A DNA stretch of 64,000 bases. Origin: Neoscytalidium dimidiatum. Taxonomy: Eukaryota > Ascomycota > Dothideomycetes > Botryosphaeriales > Botryosphaeriaceae. Location of the stretch: contig CM074701.1 of NCBI GenBank assembly GCA_037367355.1, positions 2,666,001-2,730,000 on the forward strand. Direction: 5' to 3'. Of the stretch, positions 25,672-36,986 are shown piece after piece. The notes below the pieces were generated by a model that saw only the letters and a list, made by a program, of their open reading frames with translations, did no database searches and was not told the DNA's origin. A program made the translations under genes and the position numbers. Within the stretch, counting starts at the first letter, position 1, and the number at the start of each line of letters is the position of its first letter.

Positions 25672-26157
25672 GCCTCTGCGTCGTTCGCGCGGAGGCATTC
25701 CTTTTGGCCATGAAAGGGGCGTGTGGATGTCTGCGAGATCCAAGCGCCGGCCGAGAATTTTTTTTTTTCAGGGGTTACACCCGCCTGCCGAGGTTTTCCC
25801 ATTGGCCTAGGCCCTTTCCTTCGAAAAGGCCCCTACACCTGGAGCGAGAAGCCTTGTAAAATAAGTGGTCTTTGTTTCTGTCTTTCTTTTTAAATCTTTT
25901 CTTTTTCGGTAGGCTGAATCAAAGCTGACCGTCATTTGCAAGGTTGGGAAACTCCCGATCGCGTTGCCGTACTCAATGAGTCGCAATATCGTATCTCAGA
26001 CACTCGTCTGCACAAGATATATATCCTCAGCACGCAACTTAGCAGATAAATTCCAAAATATCAAAATTTGATGTGGTCAATGATTCTACCTTACCAACAT
26101 AACACCGTAACGCCAACCATGCACTGTACTCTGAGACCACTCAAGCACCCACCCATC
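25672..26157. other. Intergenic
   Basis: Between the tRNA and the 3' end of ipi1. AT-rich, no gene recognised; probably the ipi1 3' untranslated region in part. Confidence 0.5.
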
Positions 26158-27533
26158 TCACCATTCGCCGCCATCAAACCCGCCCATGCCCTCCTGCACC
26201 ACCTTCTCCAGCTCCCCCGCCGCCCTCCCAATCTGCCCACCCTCCTTCTTCGCGCCCTGCAGCCCCGCAACCACAGCGGGCAGGATCAGCCTCGCGAAAG
26301 CCTGCCGGCGGCCCTGGAGATCCGTATACATCTGGCCGTCCTCGTCCCTCGGCGCGCCGAACAGGTTCAGATGGGCAAAGCCGCTCGGGCTCTGGTTCGG
26401 GAGCATGTGCCAGTGGGCCTGGCAGAGCGGGAACCAGCGCCGCTGCGCCGCGTCCGCCTCCGCGCGCGCCCGCGCCGCCGCGCCCGCGTCCTCCACGACG
26501 CCGGCCCGGACGAAGGCGGCGAGCGTCGCGAGCTGGCGGTGGCGCAGCTTCCTCAGCTTCTCGGCGTTGGCGTGCGACGAGCTGGCGGTGGCCGCGGTTG
26601 CGGACGACGCTGAGGTCCATTTCGCGCCGCCGGTGGAGGAGGCCGCGCGCGGGTCTTTCCAGCCCAGCACGCTCAGGAAGCACTTTAGCGTGTGCACCCA
26701 GCCGCCCGCGCAGCCGACCGTCTCGGCGGGCTGGATTTGGAGTAGCCAGTCGAGCACGTCGAAGGAGGTCGTGCAGATGTCGGTTGAGAGGCTGGTCATG
26801 CCGGCGCGCGTGCGGCGGAGGAGCTCCTCAACGTGAGGGCGGACGTCGGCCGGGGGCAGGGCCTGGAGAAGCTTGAGGAGTTGCTGGCGGACGCTGGTGG
26901 AGTTGTCGTAGATGAGGGAGAGGATTTTGGGGATGATGACGGAGACGGGTTGGGGGAGGGGGAGGTTTTGCGTCCGTGCTGAGGTGATGGCGTTGGTGAG
27001 GTAAGAGAGAGATTCGCGCCTTTGGGTATCGGATTTGTGGGTGAGGAGACCGAGTTGGTGAGTAAACTGCGCGGTGATGGTTGGTGCGTTTGTGTGGATG
27101 GACTGCTCCTTGACGATGATGGCTGATTCGAGATGTTAGTCATGATAGTAGATGGAGAGAATGGAAAGAAGAGGAGCAAGGAGAAAAAAAAAACGCTGGG
27201 TAGAAGTTGTAAATGCCTTCCTGATCTCAGTTTGCATGAAAAATGTGACGGGTGTCGAAAAGCGAATGAAATAATTTCAGGTATGAAAAAAAAAAAAAAG
27301 AAAGCCAGAAGATAATAAAGACGAGGGTACGGCAAGAGAAAAGATCATGTAAGAAGAGAGAAAGTGCACGAACACATCTCACAACAACTTTCAAAAAGGT
27401 TTTTATACATACACTTTGCTTTGAAGCTGGTGTCTGTGAAGTTGTCGGCCTTCGGCTTCGTCTTGCCAACCTTCAGCTTCGGCTTCTGAAAGTCCTTCTT
27501 CTTTTCCTTCTTCCTTTTGGCGCTTGAACCCAT
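26158..27533 (-). CDS. ipi1: Pre-rRNA-processing protein Ipi1, 361 aa, 2 exons
   Basis: Ortholog of Ipi1/TEX10, part of the Rix1-Ipi1-Ipi3 complex for ITS2 processing and late 60S subunit maturation in the nucleus. Exons 27413-27533 and 26158-27122 on the minus strand, over a long (290 nt) intron with a GTATGT donor and a CTAAC branch site. The N-terminus MGSSAKRKKEKKKDFQ, then KPKLKVGK and NFTDTSFKAK, is the family signature. The exon join gives FKAKSIIVKEQS. Next comes the armadillo-like helical region with LTNAITSAR, IIPKILSLIYDNS and VRQQLLKLLQALPP. The C-terminus is GC-rich with Ala runs. It shares a 373-bp divergent promoter region with the roadblock gene. Confidence 0.93.
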
Positions 27534-27906
27534 CCTGTCAGCCGCTGTCGAGGAGTCTCTTCCCTCTTCGGTATCCAGCAAGTGGCAGCAAGGTTTGGCA
27601 GCATGAGGTTGCGGCGATGACGGACATACGCCGGCGAGTGGACAATTTTGTGAACGCAGGCTAGCAGCCAAAAGGGAAAGGCGTCCGCCCATGCGCCAAG
27701 ACCGCCCGCCGCCCTGCCGCCTGTCTATGTGCGCGCGCAGCCGTCGCCCAGCAGCTCCCGCTTGTTGTCAACACTCACCACAGCATCCTCGCCCAGCAAT
27801 CGCGCCTGTCGCCTCCTTCCTGCTATCCTCCTTTCGCCCAATATGACACAAATAGTTGTATGTCTGTCCAAAATATTTCGACTTCCTACACTTTCCGCTG
27901 ACAGCT
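27534..27906. promoter_or_regulatory. Bidirectional promoter region ipi1 / roadblock
   Basis: 373 bp separate the two divergently read start codons, so both promoters must lie here or in the 5' untranslated leaders. No TATA-like element stands out. Confidence 0.5.
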
Positions 27907-28370
27907 ATGAAGCCTACGGAAACGCTCTCCCTCCTCACGCGCCTAAGCCAGAAACCTGGCGTCCAGAGCACCTTGGTGCTCGCTCGCGACACAGGCGCAA
28001 TCGTTCACACCTCGGGTTTCGCCTCCAGCAACGCCGCTGCAAACCCTAACAGCGCACTGCCTGCCTCGACCGACAATGCCGCCGCCGCTCCTTTAACCAA
28101 CGGCCAGAAGGAGACAGGCATGCGCAGCGCCGAGGACGTCGCCCGCATGGTTTACGGCTTCGTCGAGGCAGCCGGTGAGCTGGTCAAGAACCTAGAGGAA
28201 GAGGACGAAGTTAAGCTGCTGCGCTTGCGCACCAAGAAGAACGAGCTCGTCATCGTGCCTGGTAAGCTCCGCTGCAGCCACAGCGCGATGAGGGGCACTG
28301 AACTAATGACTCCGCTACAGATCCCAGATTCATGATCGTCGTGGTCCACGACACGCCGCCTACGCCGTAA
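27907..28370 (+). CDS. Roadblock/LC7-family dynein light chain, 134 aa, 2 exons
   Basis: Small light chain that dimerises and binds the dynein intermediate chain in retrograde microtubule transport. Exons 27907-28261 and 28321-28370, with a 59-nt intron. Seen: ETLSLLTRLSQKPGVQSTLVL and RDTGAIVHTSG at the start, a Roadblock helix around RMVYGFVEAAGELV, then the strands VKLLRLRTKKNELVIVPD and FMIVVVHD, as in DYNLRB. A Ser/Asn/Ala-rich insert of about 40 residues sits in the middle, common in filamentous fungi. An in-frame upstream ATG at 27856 would add 17 residues; 27907 matches the family start better. Confidence 0.88.
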
Positions 28371-28567
28371 ACATCCATCCTCCTTATCTCATTCCACATT
28401 CCGGGCGGTTTACTGCGATACCCCTTTGCACGGCCGGGCGTTATCAGGGAGTCACACATCTTGGGAGGAAAGGGCGCGCCATCATCGCGCAGCAAAAAAC
28501 GGAACGAAAAGAAACTTTCAATTTGAACAGAGCGCTTTGAGAAAGGCTCGCGATAGCTTGAGACCAA

Positions 28568-29177
28568 TCACCAATGCTCCTCCCCGATCTCCACCGTGTT
28601 AACGTCGACGTCGCCCGCGAACCAGCGCTCCCCGTCCGCCAGCTCCACGTCGTTCCCGCTCATCTGCCGCTTGCGCATGCGGCCGTCCTCGGCGAATGTC
28701 CAGTCCTCGAGTCCGTAGCAGCGCTTCCACTTCATGCCGTCGTGCGCGTCCTGGTACTCGTACCAGAACTGGACTGCGATCTTGTTGTCGGTGAAGGAGA
28801 ACTGGAGGGAGGAGGGAACAAGCTGTCAGCTCGAGATGCATTGTTGAGGAAGAGTTGGCGGAAAGGGATGGCACCAGTTCCTTCCGCAGACGATAGTTCT
28901 TCTCCTTCTGCCACTTCTTGGTCAAGAAGTCAACGATTTGCTCATGGCCCTTGAAGAAGCTAGAGCGGTTGCGCCAGATGGAATCCTCGGTGTACGCCTT
29001 GACAACCTCTTGAGGATTCCTATCGACGGGTACAGGCATATTAGCTGCAATGCATCTGCCTTCTGCATGCCGGGCGCGGCAAAGGGAGGAGGTCGCCTAC
29101 TGCGTGTTCCACAGATCCTGCGCCTTCTTGACCTTGATGTTGGCCGTCTCGCGCGTGAAGGGCGGTGCGAGGGACAT
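28568..29177 (-). CDS. DUF1348 / NTF2-like (SnoaL-fold) protein, 151 aa, 3 exons
   Basis: Exons 29101-29177, 28875-29019, 28568-28801 (minus). Starts MSLAPPFTRETANIKVKKAQ, then a WNTQNPQEVVKAYTEDSIWRNR join and KWQKEKNYRLRKEL, and ends with FWYEYQDAHDGMKWKRCYG and EDWTFAEDGRMRKRQMS. This is the whole DUF1348 family, a single NTF2-like cone-shaped domain of about 150 residues found in bacteria and fungi. No biochemical role is established that I know of. It is convergent with the roadblock gene, with 197 bp between stop codons. Confidence 0.92.
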
Positions 29178-29817
29178 CTTTTTCGATTTCGGGTAGCTAG
29201 AATATGAAGAAAATGATCTTTGGTTTAATTGATAGTGTTCGTGATGCTTGCCAAGGCTTTTTATACAGCTCGTTAGCCCCACACATGTGCTCGCGCCGAC
29301 GCGGCTTCTTTTCTGACTCAACTACTTGCCGATGTGCGGCAGAACCGGATCCTTCCGCAGTAGCAGCCTTTTTTTGCGGAAGAATAAGCCTCGGCGCTGC
29401 GGTTGCTAATAAGGTGCTTACGGGCTGCAGATTCGGCAGGCTTTTGCAGAGAGGCGTTTTCGTCTGAGCAAGGGCGTGATGTAATCGTGAGCGGTATGTA
29501 TAAGCGGCATGCCCCACCTTGCTATAGAGAGGGGAAAGTGGAAGTCGGCATGTGGTTCCTATGCGAGTTATGCTGGTAATCTGCGACCATGAACTCATTC
29601 TCACTTTCCTTGAGATTGTGCAAGTATTTCCTTATTTTCTTCATGACTATTAGATCCTACTTTCAACGTTATGCAAAACTCTCATCGTTGCTCATTTCTT
29701 CGAACCTACCTCACCTACACATTCGATTGCATAAGAGAAAGAAAAATCTACTCCTCTATTCATAAGGTATCGCCACGCCCTCTGTCATCAAGTCCAGCGG
29801 TTGATACACACGATTCT
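29178..29817. other. Intergenic
   Basis: Upstream of DUF1348 and downstream of the GT8 gene. ORFs on both strands lack motifs; nothing else seen. Confidence 0.5.
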
Positions 29818-30858
29818 TCAGACCACTTCATCTCTCCTAACCGCGTAATACTCCCTCATCTCCTGCAACAGCCCAAACCACATCAACCTCAACCGCTCTG
29901 GCGGCCCCTCCATCCCCAACTTTTCATGCAAACTGACCACACCGGCCTCCAAATCAGTCTCGCTCGGCCACGTCGCGCTCCAGATGGGATCCAGCTCGCA
30001 CCAGGGCATGGGGCCGTGCGGGCGGAAGACGTAGTTCAACAGCGCCTGCTCCATGGTGTGCGGGTCGAAGCGGCGGTAGTGCCTCGTCGCGCTCATGAGT
30101 AGCTCGAAGATCTCGGTACTGGGGGCGGCGAGCCAGAAGCCGGCAGAGAAGGAGGCGGAGCGGGGCGGGGGGAAGGGGTGGGCGCGGCCACCAGCGTGCT
30201 CGTTGTCGGAGCGCGCGCAGAAGACGTAGTGGGCCGGGACGAGCGCCTCGTCGGGCTTGATCTCGGCGGTGAGGGCGAGGTTGGTGCGGGCCGGGTGGAG
30301 GGAGGCGGGCTCGTGGAAGATGGGGTCGAGGTGGTCCGTCAGGAGGGTGTCGGCGTCGATGAAGAGGATGCGGGAGTACTGCGTCATCTGGAGCAGGCGG
30401 AGTTTGGTGAACTGGTCTTTCCAGCGCCGCACGCCCGTCGTGATCCACCAGCTCAGCGGGACGTCGTCCGCGCGGATGACGGTTGCGCCATCCTGGGTCA
30501 GTTGGTCAACCTTGTATTGGGCAACTTCAGAGGTGGCGAGGACGAGGAAGTCAATAGAGGAGTTCCGGATGCGTGTAGATTCCGCGTGCAGGAGCTGATA
30601 GGTCAGGACTCTTGTGGCAGCGTAGTAATAGTCTGTCCCTTCCGGATTTCGTGGATCTGTGATTGGGTTTTCGCTCAAGAAGGTGGCGATTGCAAATCTT
30701 GAGGACTCGGAAACATCTTCCAGTAGTCCGTACGATGGATCAATAACCGGTGCAGTAGGTTGTAAGGGCCACAACAGCCAGAGGATAACGCATCCCAGGA
30801 AAGTAAGGAAAACGGGCTTCCGGCGTACAAGGGAATCCGATAAAGGAATGGAAGGCAT
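29818..30858 (-). CDS. GT8-family glycosyltransferase, type II membrane protein, 346 aa
   Basis: Single exon. The start at 30858 gives a short basic cytosolic tail and one signal anchor (VFLTFLGCVILWLLWPLQ), typical of Golgi glycosyltransferases. The frame is open upstream to 31092, so a longer start is possible but would bury the anchor. The lumenal domain begins with FAIATFLS and has IDFLVLATSEV, a KLRLLQMTQYSRILFIDAD stretch containing the DxD metal/nucleotide-sugar site (about residue 169), and SAGFWLAAPS. This is the glycogenin-like GT8 layout; filamentous fungi have several such paralogs, some glucuronosyl- or N-acetylglucosaminyl-transferases. Donor and acceptor sugars are unknown. Confidence 0.88.
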   Translation of the reverse strand: MPSIPLSDSLVRRKPVFLTFLGCVILWLLWPLQPTAPVIDPSYGLLEDVSESSRFAIATFLSENPITDPRNPEGTDYYYAATRVLTYQLLHAESTRIRNSSIDFLVLATSEVAQYKVDQLTQDGATVIRADDVPLSWWITTGVRRWKDQFTKLRLLQMTQYSRILFIDADTLLTDHLDPIFHEPASLHPARTNLALTAEIKPDEALVPAHYVFCARSDNEHAGGRAHPFPPPRSASFSAGFWLAAPSTEIFELLMSATRHYRRFDPHTMEQALLNYVFRPHGPMPWCELDPIWSATWPSETDLEAGVVSLHEKLGMEGPPERLRLMWFGLLQEMREYYAVRRDEVV

Positions 30859-32839
30859 ACCCGAACACGTCAAATAGACTGACGCGGTAGTGGTTCCGTT
30901 GTTTTGAACACAATATATTTGAATATGTTTAAGGAGAGATCGATGACGAGCCCAGAATCGAGACGATGTGGGTCCGGGGGTGCCAAGCGGCCCCGTGCTC
31001 GATGCCACGCATCCATCTTTCTCTTGGACTCGTGTCTTCGAAACTTGGATGAGCTCGAGCGTATGGCGACCTAAATTTTTCAAGTATGCCAAAACGGAGA
31101 GTGCAAGGGATAATTGGATTGGGAAACGGCCGTCTTGCAGTCAGAGAGGGTTTAGGAACGTCATAAGAACGGATAAGGGCTACGTGTCCTCGGAAAAGGA
31201 ACAATAGAGGTTGGATAGGTACGTGCAAGGATTCAGGGCCAAAATAGCCTGATGGGGAGGAGATTCATGACAAAATACTAATGGACATCGGTGTCCATTC
31301 GTACCGCTCCAATCGGCGAGCCTTACCTTTGAATCTCTGATCCAGTCGCGAATGCCCAGGAACAGATGAATATTGTTTTTTATGGAAAAAAAAAATTCAA
31401 CGGGGTATTTGTTGAACAAGAGGAACTAGCGTGGAAAAGATCTTTGATGGCGGAAAGCCAACAAAAGGAACGGAGAATACGACCGACAAAGCCAAAAGAA
31501 AGGGAGAAAAGAGACATCATCTTGGCATCAGTGTCCTGAACCAACTTGTTGAAGACATGCTCTATCATTCGTGCGACTGAAACTTGTAGAACCTGTATCT
31601 CTCGAACATTGAGCGTCTTGCCGCCTTGGTTGAATTTGAGGGGTGCTGGTGTCGCCTGGAATAATATTGTAGGACGTACCTGAGAACCTTTGTAGCCGGC
31701 TACCGATATATGGAGCGATTACGTGGTTACCAGCAGGCTTTAACGATGAGGAAAGTAGTAATGGATCAAGATCGCCGAGAAGGTCGGCGCTGAACGGAAA
31801 AGGGGAAGAGGATTAACCGTGAGTGTTACACCCGACCAGATGCAAAAATGCAAACCTCCGGCGGACGCTTCATCATCCGATGGACTCTAGAATCTTCTGA
31901 TCGGTCAGCTCAATGGCTCCGTATTCGGTGTGGCGCATAGCTCTGGTGCGTTGACCACGGCAGCTATCAATAAGCAACTAAATGCGGATGCTGGGGCCCA
32001 ATTTTGATGTCACGGAGGACTAGAGGCTGCATCCGCTGCTGGCTACCGAGAAGAGCGTGCTGACATTTGTCGCCGACCTTAAAGCCGGCCGGACTTGTGA
32101 CGCGGTGCGAGGTTGTCACGCAGATGAAGCACCCAGTCTATCACGCAACTACGGGCATGCGATTGAGTGGCGGCTCTCTGACTGGCCGCAATGGTGTTTA
32201 GCGAGGTTCGAGATGCCGAATCTGCGAGTTTGGCGGATAGATGCGGTAACAATTTGTGAGCAATCCTTGGCCGGTTACGATCGAATTGGAGCAGTGCTAC
32301 TGACTCGAGTACATGTTACTGTCGAGTCTAACGGATCGGCGCCCGGGAGGTCTAGAACGCGGAGGCCGGTGCTCCAATGAGGGCGCGTTATATGAGGCGC
32401 CGCGGGAGCTTGATTATTTGCCTTGCGAAGCGCACCGGCAGGCATTGCCGCTGCTGTGGCACCCAGCTGCCGTGCACAACAGTGAAACCAATGTCGCGGA
32501 GCTGGAACTGCTATGCCGGAGTCGGCCGGCCTGCATGTGGCTATATGGCAGGGGAGGTATCTGGACTGGGGCGTGGTGGTGAGGCAGGCTGGGGCCGGAA
32601 GCAGAGAAATGGCGAGCTCGGGCATCGGCCAACCACGTCATGCGCGGGGCAGAGTGATTCCAAATCGCCGCGGCAAGCTAAGGAAGGAGCTGCCCCTCGT
32701 ACCCCTCCAAGGTGTTCAAAACTCCGCTGCCGAAGCCATTCTCGCTTCTTCATCGATTCTCCCACGACTCTCCTGCAACACACACTCTGCCTCTTACTCA
32801 TTACACTCCCAGCACCTTCTATAAGCCCAATTGATCACA
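30859..32839. other. Intergenic (2 kb), head-to-head promoters
   Basis: Between the divergently read GT8 and peroxiredoxin genes. ORFs of 60-158 codons lack motifs. The last 150 bp are rich in CT and ACTC (fungal pyrimidine-rich core promoter) just before the peroxiredoxin start. Confidence 0.5.
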
Positions 32840-33647
32840 ATGGCTCCTCTTAAGGCTGGTGATAAGTTCCCTGACGGTGTTAAGTTCACGTACGCATACC
32901 ATCGAATCCTCAACTCTCACACGTTTTCCCGTCCAGCAACTTTGTCGAAGCGCTATCCGTGAAAGCATGAGCTAACTAACTCTGCTTCTAGTTACGCCCC
33001 TATTCTTGAGGATGACCCTACTGTCTGCGGTCGTCCCACCGAGTTCGACGCCAACAAGGAGTTCGCTGGCAAGAAGGTCGTTCTCGTCAGCGTCCCTGGT
33101 AAGTAGTTCTGACTCCGTAGCCCTAATCAAGCAGCAATGAGAGATCTCAGACTGACCAAACCATCGCAGGTGCCTTCACTCCCGGCTGCCAGGCCTACCA
33201 CGTTCCCCCTTACATTGAGAAGCTCGGCGACTTGCAGGCCAAGGGCGTCGATGCCGTCTACATCATTGCCTTCAACGACGCATTCGTCATGAACGCCTGG
33301 GGCAAGGTCAACAAGGCCCACGGCAAGCCTATCGTATGTGTTCCCGCCTCTATTGCCTGACTTTGGTTCTGACTAGCTCTTAGTACTTCCTTAGCGATGA
33401 CAAGACCTTTTTCTCCAAGAACTATGGCTGGCAAGCTGGTATGGGTGACCGCAACGGTCGCTGGGCCATGGTCATCGAGAAGGATGGCACTATCTCCTAT
33501 GCTGAGAACGAGCCCAACCCTAGCCAGGTCACGGTAAGAGCTCTCCTTATTAGCCCCGGTTCTTGCCGTCAACCTACACTGGCATGACGATGCTAATGCT
33601 TGGTGTGTCAGGTTTCCGGCGCTGAAGCTGTCCTCGCCAAGTTGTAA
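32840..33647 (+). CDS. Peroxiredoxin, Asp f 3 / PRX5 type, 168 aa, 5 exons
   Basis: Thiol peroxidase reducing hydrogen peroxide and alkyl hydroperoxides with thioredoxin or glutathione; cytosolic or peroxisomal in relatives. Exons 32840-32889, 32992-33098, 33170-33333, 33384-33533, 33612-33647. Seen: MAPLKAGDKFPDGVKFTYAP; PGAFTPGCQAYHVPPYIEKL with the peroxidatic Cys59; Cys29 in TVCGRP, 30 residues before it, the same spacing as the two active cysteines of Asp f 3; FNDAFVMNAWGK; and RWAMVIEKDGTISYAENEP. The C-terminal AKL has the form of a type 1 peroxisomal signal (SKL-like), which supports peroxisome import. The position after FTP, usually V, T or A, is glycine here. Confidence 0.94.
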
Positions 33648-34448
33648 AGCCGGGAGATCCGAACACCTCGCTACCCTGGTGTCGAGCCAACCTAAGAGTA
33701 TTTGAAGGAAGCGGATTCGGTGATGCATGATACCTAGCGGTTGATCAGTCACGGGTTCCCAGCCAATGGCGGTCCCGCACTGCCACATAGACTATGAATT
33801 GAGACACAAGATCGTAGATATGATGCGGTCAAATACATTGAGACATTGACATATGCAAGTGATCATTTGTAATGGCCAGATATGGAATACCAGCATCCGG
33901 TTGACATGGAGAGAAATGACCACGCTTGTTTCGCGGACGTTAGAGCTTCCACAACCCCAGTCCCGACAGGAATCGCAGTCCACCTCCGCGGTAATGATTG
34001 GAGGAGCTAAGTCCAACCAGAGCTTCGCCCACCTCGCTCCAGGAATTTGGGAACGCGGGTTTATTCCGACGGAAAAGCCCCATCAGCCTCCCCGACTCCT
34101 CGCTGATCAATCTCAAGGAATGACCTCGGAGCGCATGTAGCGTCACAAACGAACCGCTTCTTTCAGGTGAAATCCAGAGCAGCAGATACAGGACGAATCG
34201 TGCGTCTCCCGCGCATAATAGGGCATGCACTGAAGATGCCCAGGCCTCCGCAGACGCTCATGTGAGGGGCGTCGCGGACGAGGAACGCGGTTGAAGAAGA
34301 GAAGAGTCTGTCCGGCGCGCGTCGCGGGAATTTTTGCGCTGCATTCGCTTAGTCATCCACATGCACTAGCGCGATTCGACCGCCTCTTGTGCCTGTGACC
34401 TTTACCTGCTCACACGCTCCACTACACCACTGAGCCCCGCTCGTCGCC
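33648..34448. other. Intergenic
   Basis: 3' flank of the peroxiredoxin gene and promoter of the Rab escort gene. No gene recognised. Confidence 0.5.
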
Positions 34449-36357
34449 ATGGAGAGCCTCAGCGAGACAGAATGGGAAGTGCTTATCGCCGGCACCGGCG
34501 TCGAGCAGGCCCTGCTTGCTTTGTACGTTCGCTGTCCCGCGCACAGCCCCTGCAAGCTCTGCAAATTCTGACTGACGCAGCGCTTCGTAAAGAGCTCTAT
34601 CTCGGTCTGACAAGAAGGTCTTACATGTGGATAAGAACGATTTCTATGGAGGAGCTCAGGCTGCCTTCAGCTTGCAAGAAGTGGAGTCTTGGGCAAACAG
34701 GGTGAACGAAGGTACGTAACGACAGCGTTCTGACATTGTACCACTTTGGTTAACAGTACGCAGATGAGATACCGTCGTCGTTGTTCCGTCATGCCTCCAT
34801 AGTACAACCTCAACCACCTGAATCCGATGCAGAGCAACCAAAGCTCGGCTTTTCGCGATCCTACAGTTTAGCCCTAGCGCCGCAGCTGCTCTACAGCCGT
34901 TCCGCTATACTTCCTACGCTAGTATCGTCGAAAGTCTATCGGCAGCTGGAATTCCTGGCGGTTGGTAGCTGGTGGGTGTTCTCTCCAAGTGGCGCATCTC
35001 AGGCAGATACTTCGGATGAGGGTGAAGATATATCGCGGTCCAGCGGCCGCTTGATGAAGGTGCCAAGCGGCCGTGAGGACATATTTGCCGACGAGAGCAT
35101 AGACTTCAAGGCTAAGAGGCTGCTGATGAAGTTCTTGCGCTTCGTCGGCGACTACGAGAATCAAGAGGAAGTTTGGCTGGATTACCGGGCCATCTCGTTT
35201 GGCGATTTCTTGTCGGACCACTTCAAGATTCCTAAAGATCTGCAGGCACCGTTGCTGGCGCTGACCCTGTCGCCGGAGACGCCGCAGAAGACCACGACGG
35301 AGTACGCTCTTCCACGGATTGCGAACCATCTTCGGTCCATCGGCGTCTTTGGCCCGGGCTTCGCCTGCGTCATTCCGAAGTGGGGCGGTCTTGCAGAAAT
35401 TTCTCAGGTCGCTTGCCGCGCTCAGGCCGTTGGCGGCGGTATTTATGTCCTCGGGCAGGGCATTAAGAGCGTCAGCACGGATTCCAGTGCTCCTGCTGAG
35501 AACGACGAGGAAGCTTCTCAACAACCGCTTTCAGCATTGCTGACGGAAGGCGACAATATCTCCACGAGATGGATCGTTGGCTCCGACGATGATCTACCGT
35601 CTCATGTGGAGTCACGTGGTGATGTTGTTTCATGCTCGAGGAGCATAACGATAGTCTCTTCCGCACTGCAATATCTTTTCTCTCCGTTGGCCGAAGGCGC
35701 TCCCCTCCCTGCAGGCGCTGTGGTATCATTTCCTACTGGCAGCATTGCTGTTGATGGTAGCTCTGAGCATCCGCCAGTGTATATCTTCGTTCACTCGAGC
35801 GACACTGGCGAGTGCCCAGCAGGTCAGAGTAAGTGCCTTCTAACTTTTGCTACACCAATACCCCAAAACACCTGCCAACATGATGATCAACCTTATGAAT
35901 ACTTATCTACATTGTCTGCAATTACATTGAAGATAAAAATCTCTGACAACCTGATATTGGCTTCATCCCTCTCACTTCGCATTCCAAGCCATCTTGTCAG
36001 AAGCTTTATTAACAAAAGCTTTTAGGTGTGCTTTATGCATTCACTTCCTTGGCCAACAAGCAGGGCGCCAAGCTCCTCGATGCCGCTATCGATGCCCTTC
36101 TGCAAAGCATCGGCGAAAACCCTGCGCCAAAGATTCTCTGGTCTCTACGCTATGAGCAGTACTCGCGCAGCACCTCACCCAGCACTAGTCACGACCACAT
36201 TCTAGCCTTCCCTCCTCCGTCATTGGACTTGAAGTTCGACGACTCTATGCTCGACCATGTCAGGACCATGTGGGAGAAGATTATGGGCGCTGATGCCGAC
36301 CCTGAGTCCTTTATGAAGTTCGAGGATCGGGAGGCGATGGATGATGACGACGAGTGA
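34449..36357 (+). CDS. mrs6: Rab escort protein (geranylgeranyltransferase component A), 529 aa, 4 exons
   Basis: Presents newly made Rab/Ypt GTPases to Rab geranylgeranyltransferase II and delivers them to membranes. Exons 34449-34522, 34593-34711, 34764-35828, 36026-36357. The GDI/REP fold starts with EWEVLIAGTGVEQALLALAL, then SDKKVLHVDKNDFYGG (the dinucleotide-fold core shared with RabGDI). It continues with SYSLALAPQLLYSRSAIL, FLAVGSWWVFSP and LRSIGVFGPGFACVIPKWGG (the Rab-binding platform) and ends in an acidic tail MDDDDE. Exon 3 ends in CPAGQ, joined to SVLYAFTSLA. The 197-nt last intron is open in the exon-3 frame up to the TAG of its own acceptor. A large family, but the REP-type C-terminus separates it from RabGDI. 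Confidence 0.88.
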
Positions 36358-36986
36358 GTGATGGATGGTTTTTGGCGTGCTGGCGTGCTCCGTCTCTTTA
36401 GTAGTTGTGCGGGTAGCGTGACGGTTGTCAAGTAGCGGAATGAAATAATGATGCCTACATATGATACTTAATGAATTACTCACGTATGCGTCGAGACGAT
36501 GCTGGAAGTGATTTTCTCCGTAGTTGCTATGCAGTAGTGATTTTCGCCGTGATTGCTATGCAATGCTCCCGATGTCCCAACTATATCGCCCCTGTGCAGG
36601 AACTCTACTACTTGGACTTAAAATTCTTGCAGGCCCTCAACGCAGTTTCTCGTAGCCTACATAATTCACAGTGGGATGTTATGTAGAGAAAGAAGGGGCG
36701 GTTGGGCAGGATGAGGACGAGAGAAAACTGCTCAGCCTAAGAACGCATATTCATAACCAAATATGGTAATCTCCATCGGAGGGGGAAAAAAAAAAATCAA
36801 AGCCCAAGGAGACCTGCCCGCCTCTAAGGTGGGCTTTTCAACAATAACCTATTCTCGTCCGATGAAACCAGCATGCAGTCATTCATTCATTCACCCATGC
36901 ATCCAACTCGTCTATTTTTCTTCTCATGCTCTATCCCACGCCCCACCGGATAAAAACCAAAGCACCAACGACTCGACGCACACCCC
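36358..36986. other. Intergenic between convergent genes
   Basis: Tail-to-tail spacer. A short A10 run near 36787; no gene recognised. Confidence 0.5.

Noticed and set aside
30859..31092. Extending the GT8 protein upstream to 31092
   Set aside because: It would bury the signal anchor after 78 residues; a start at 30858 gives the usual type II topology.
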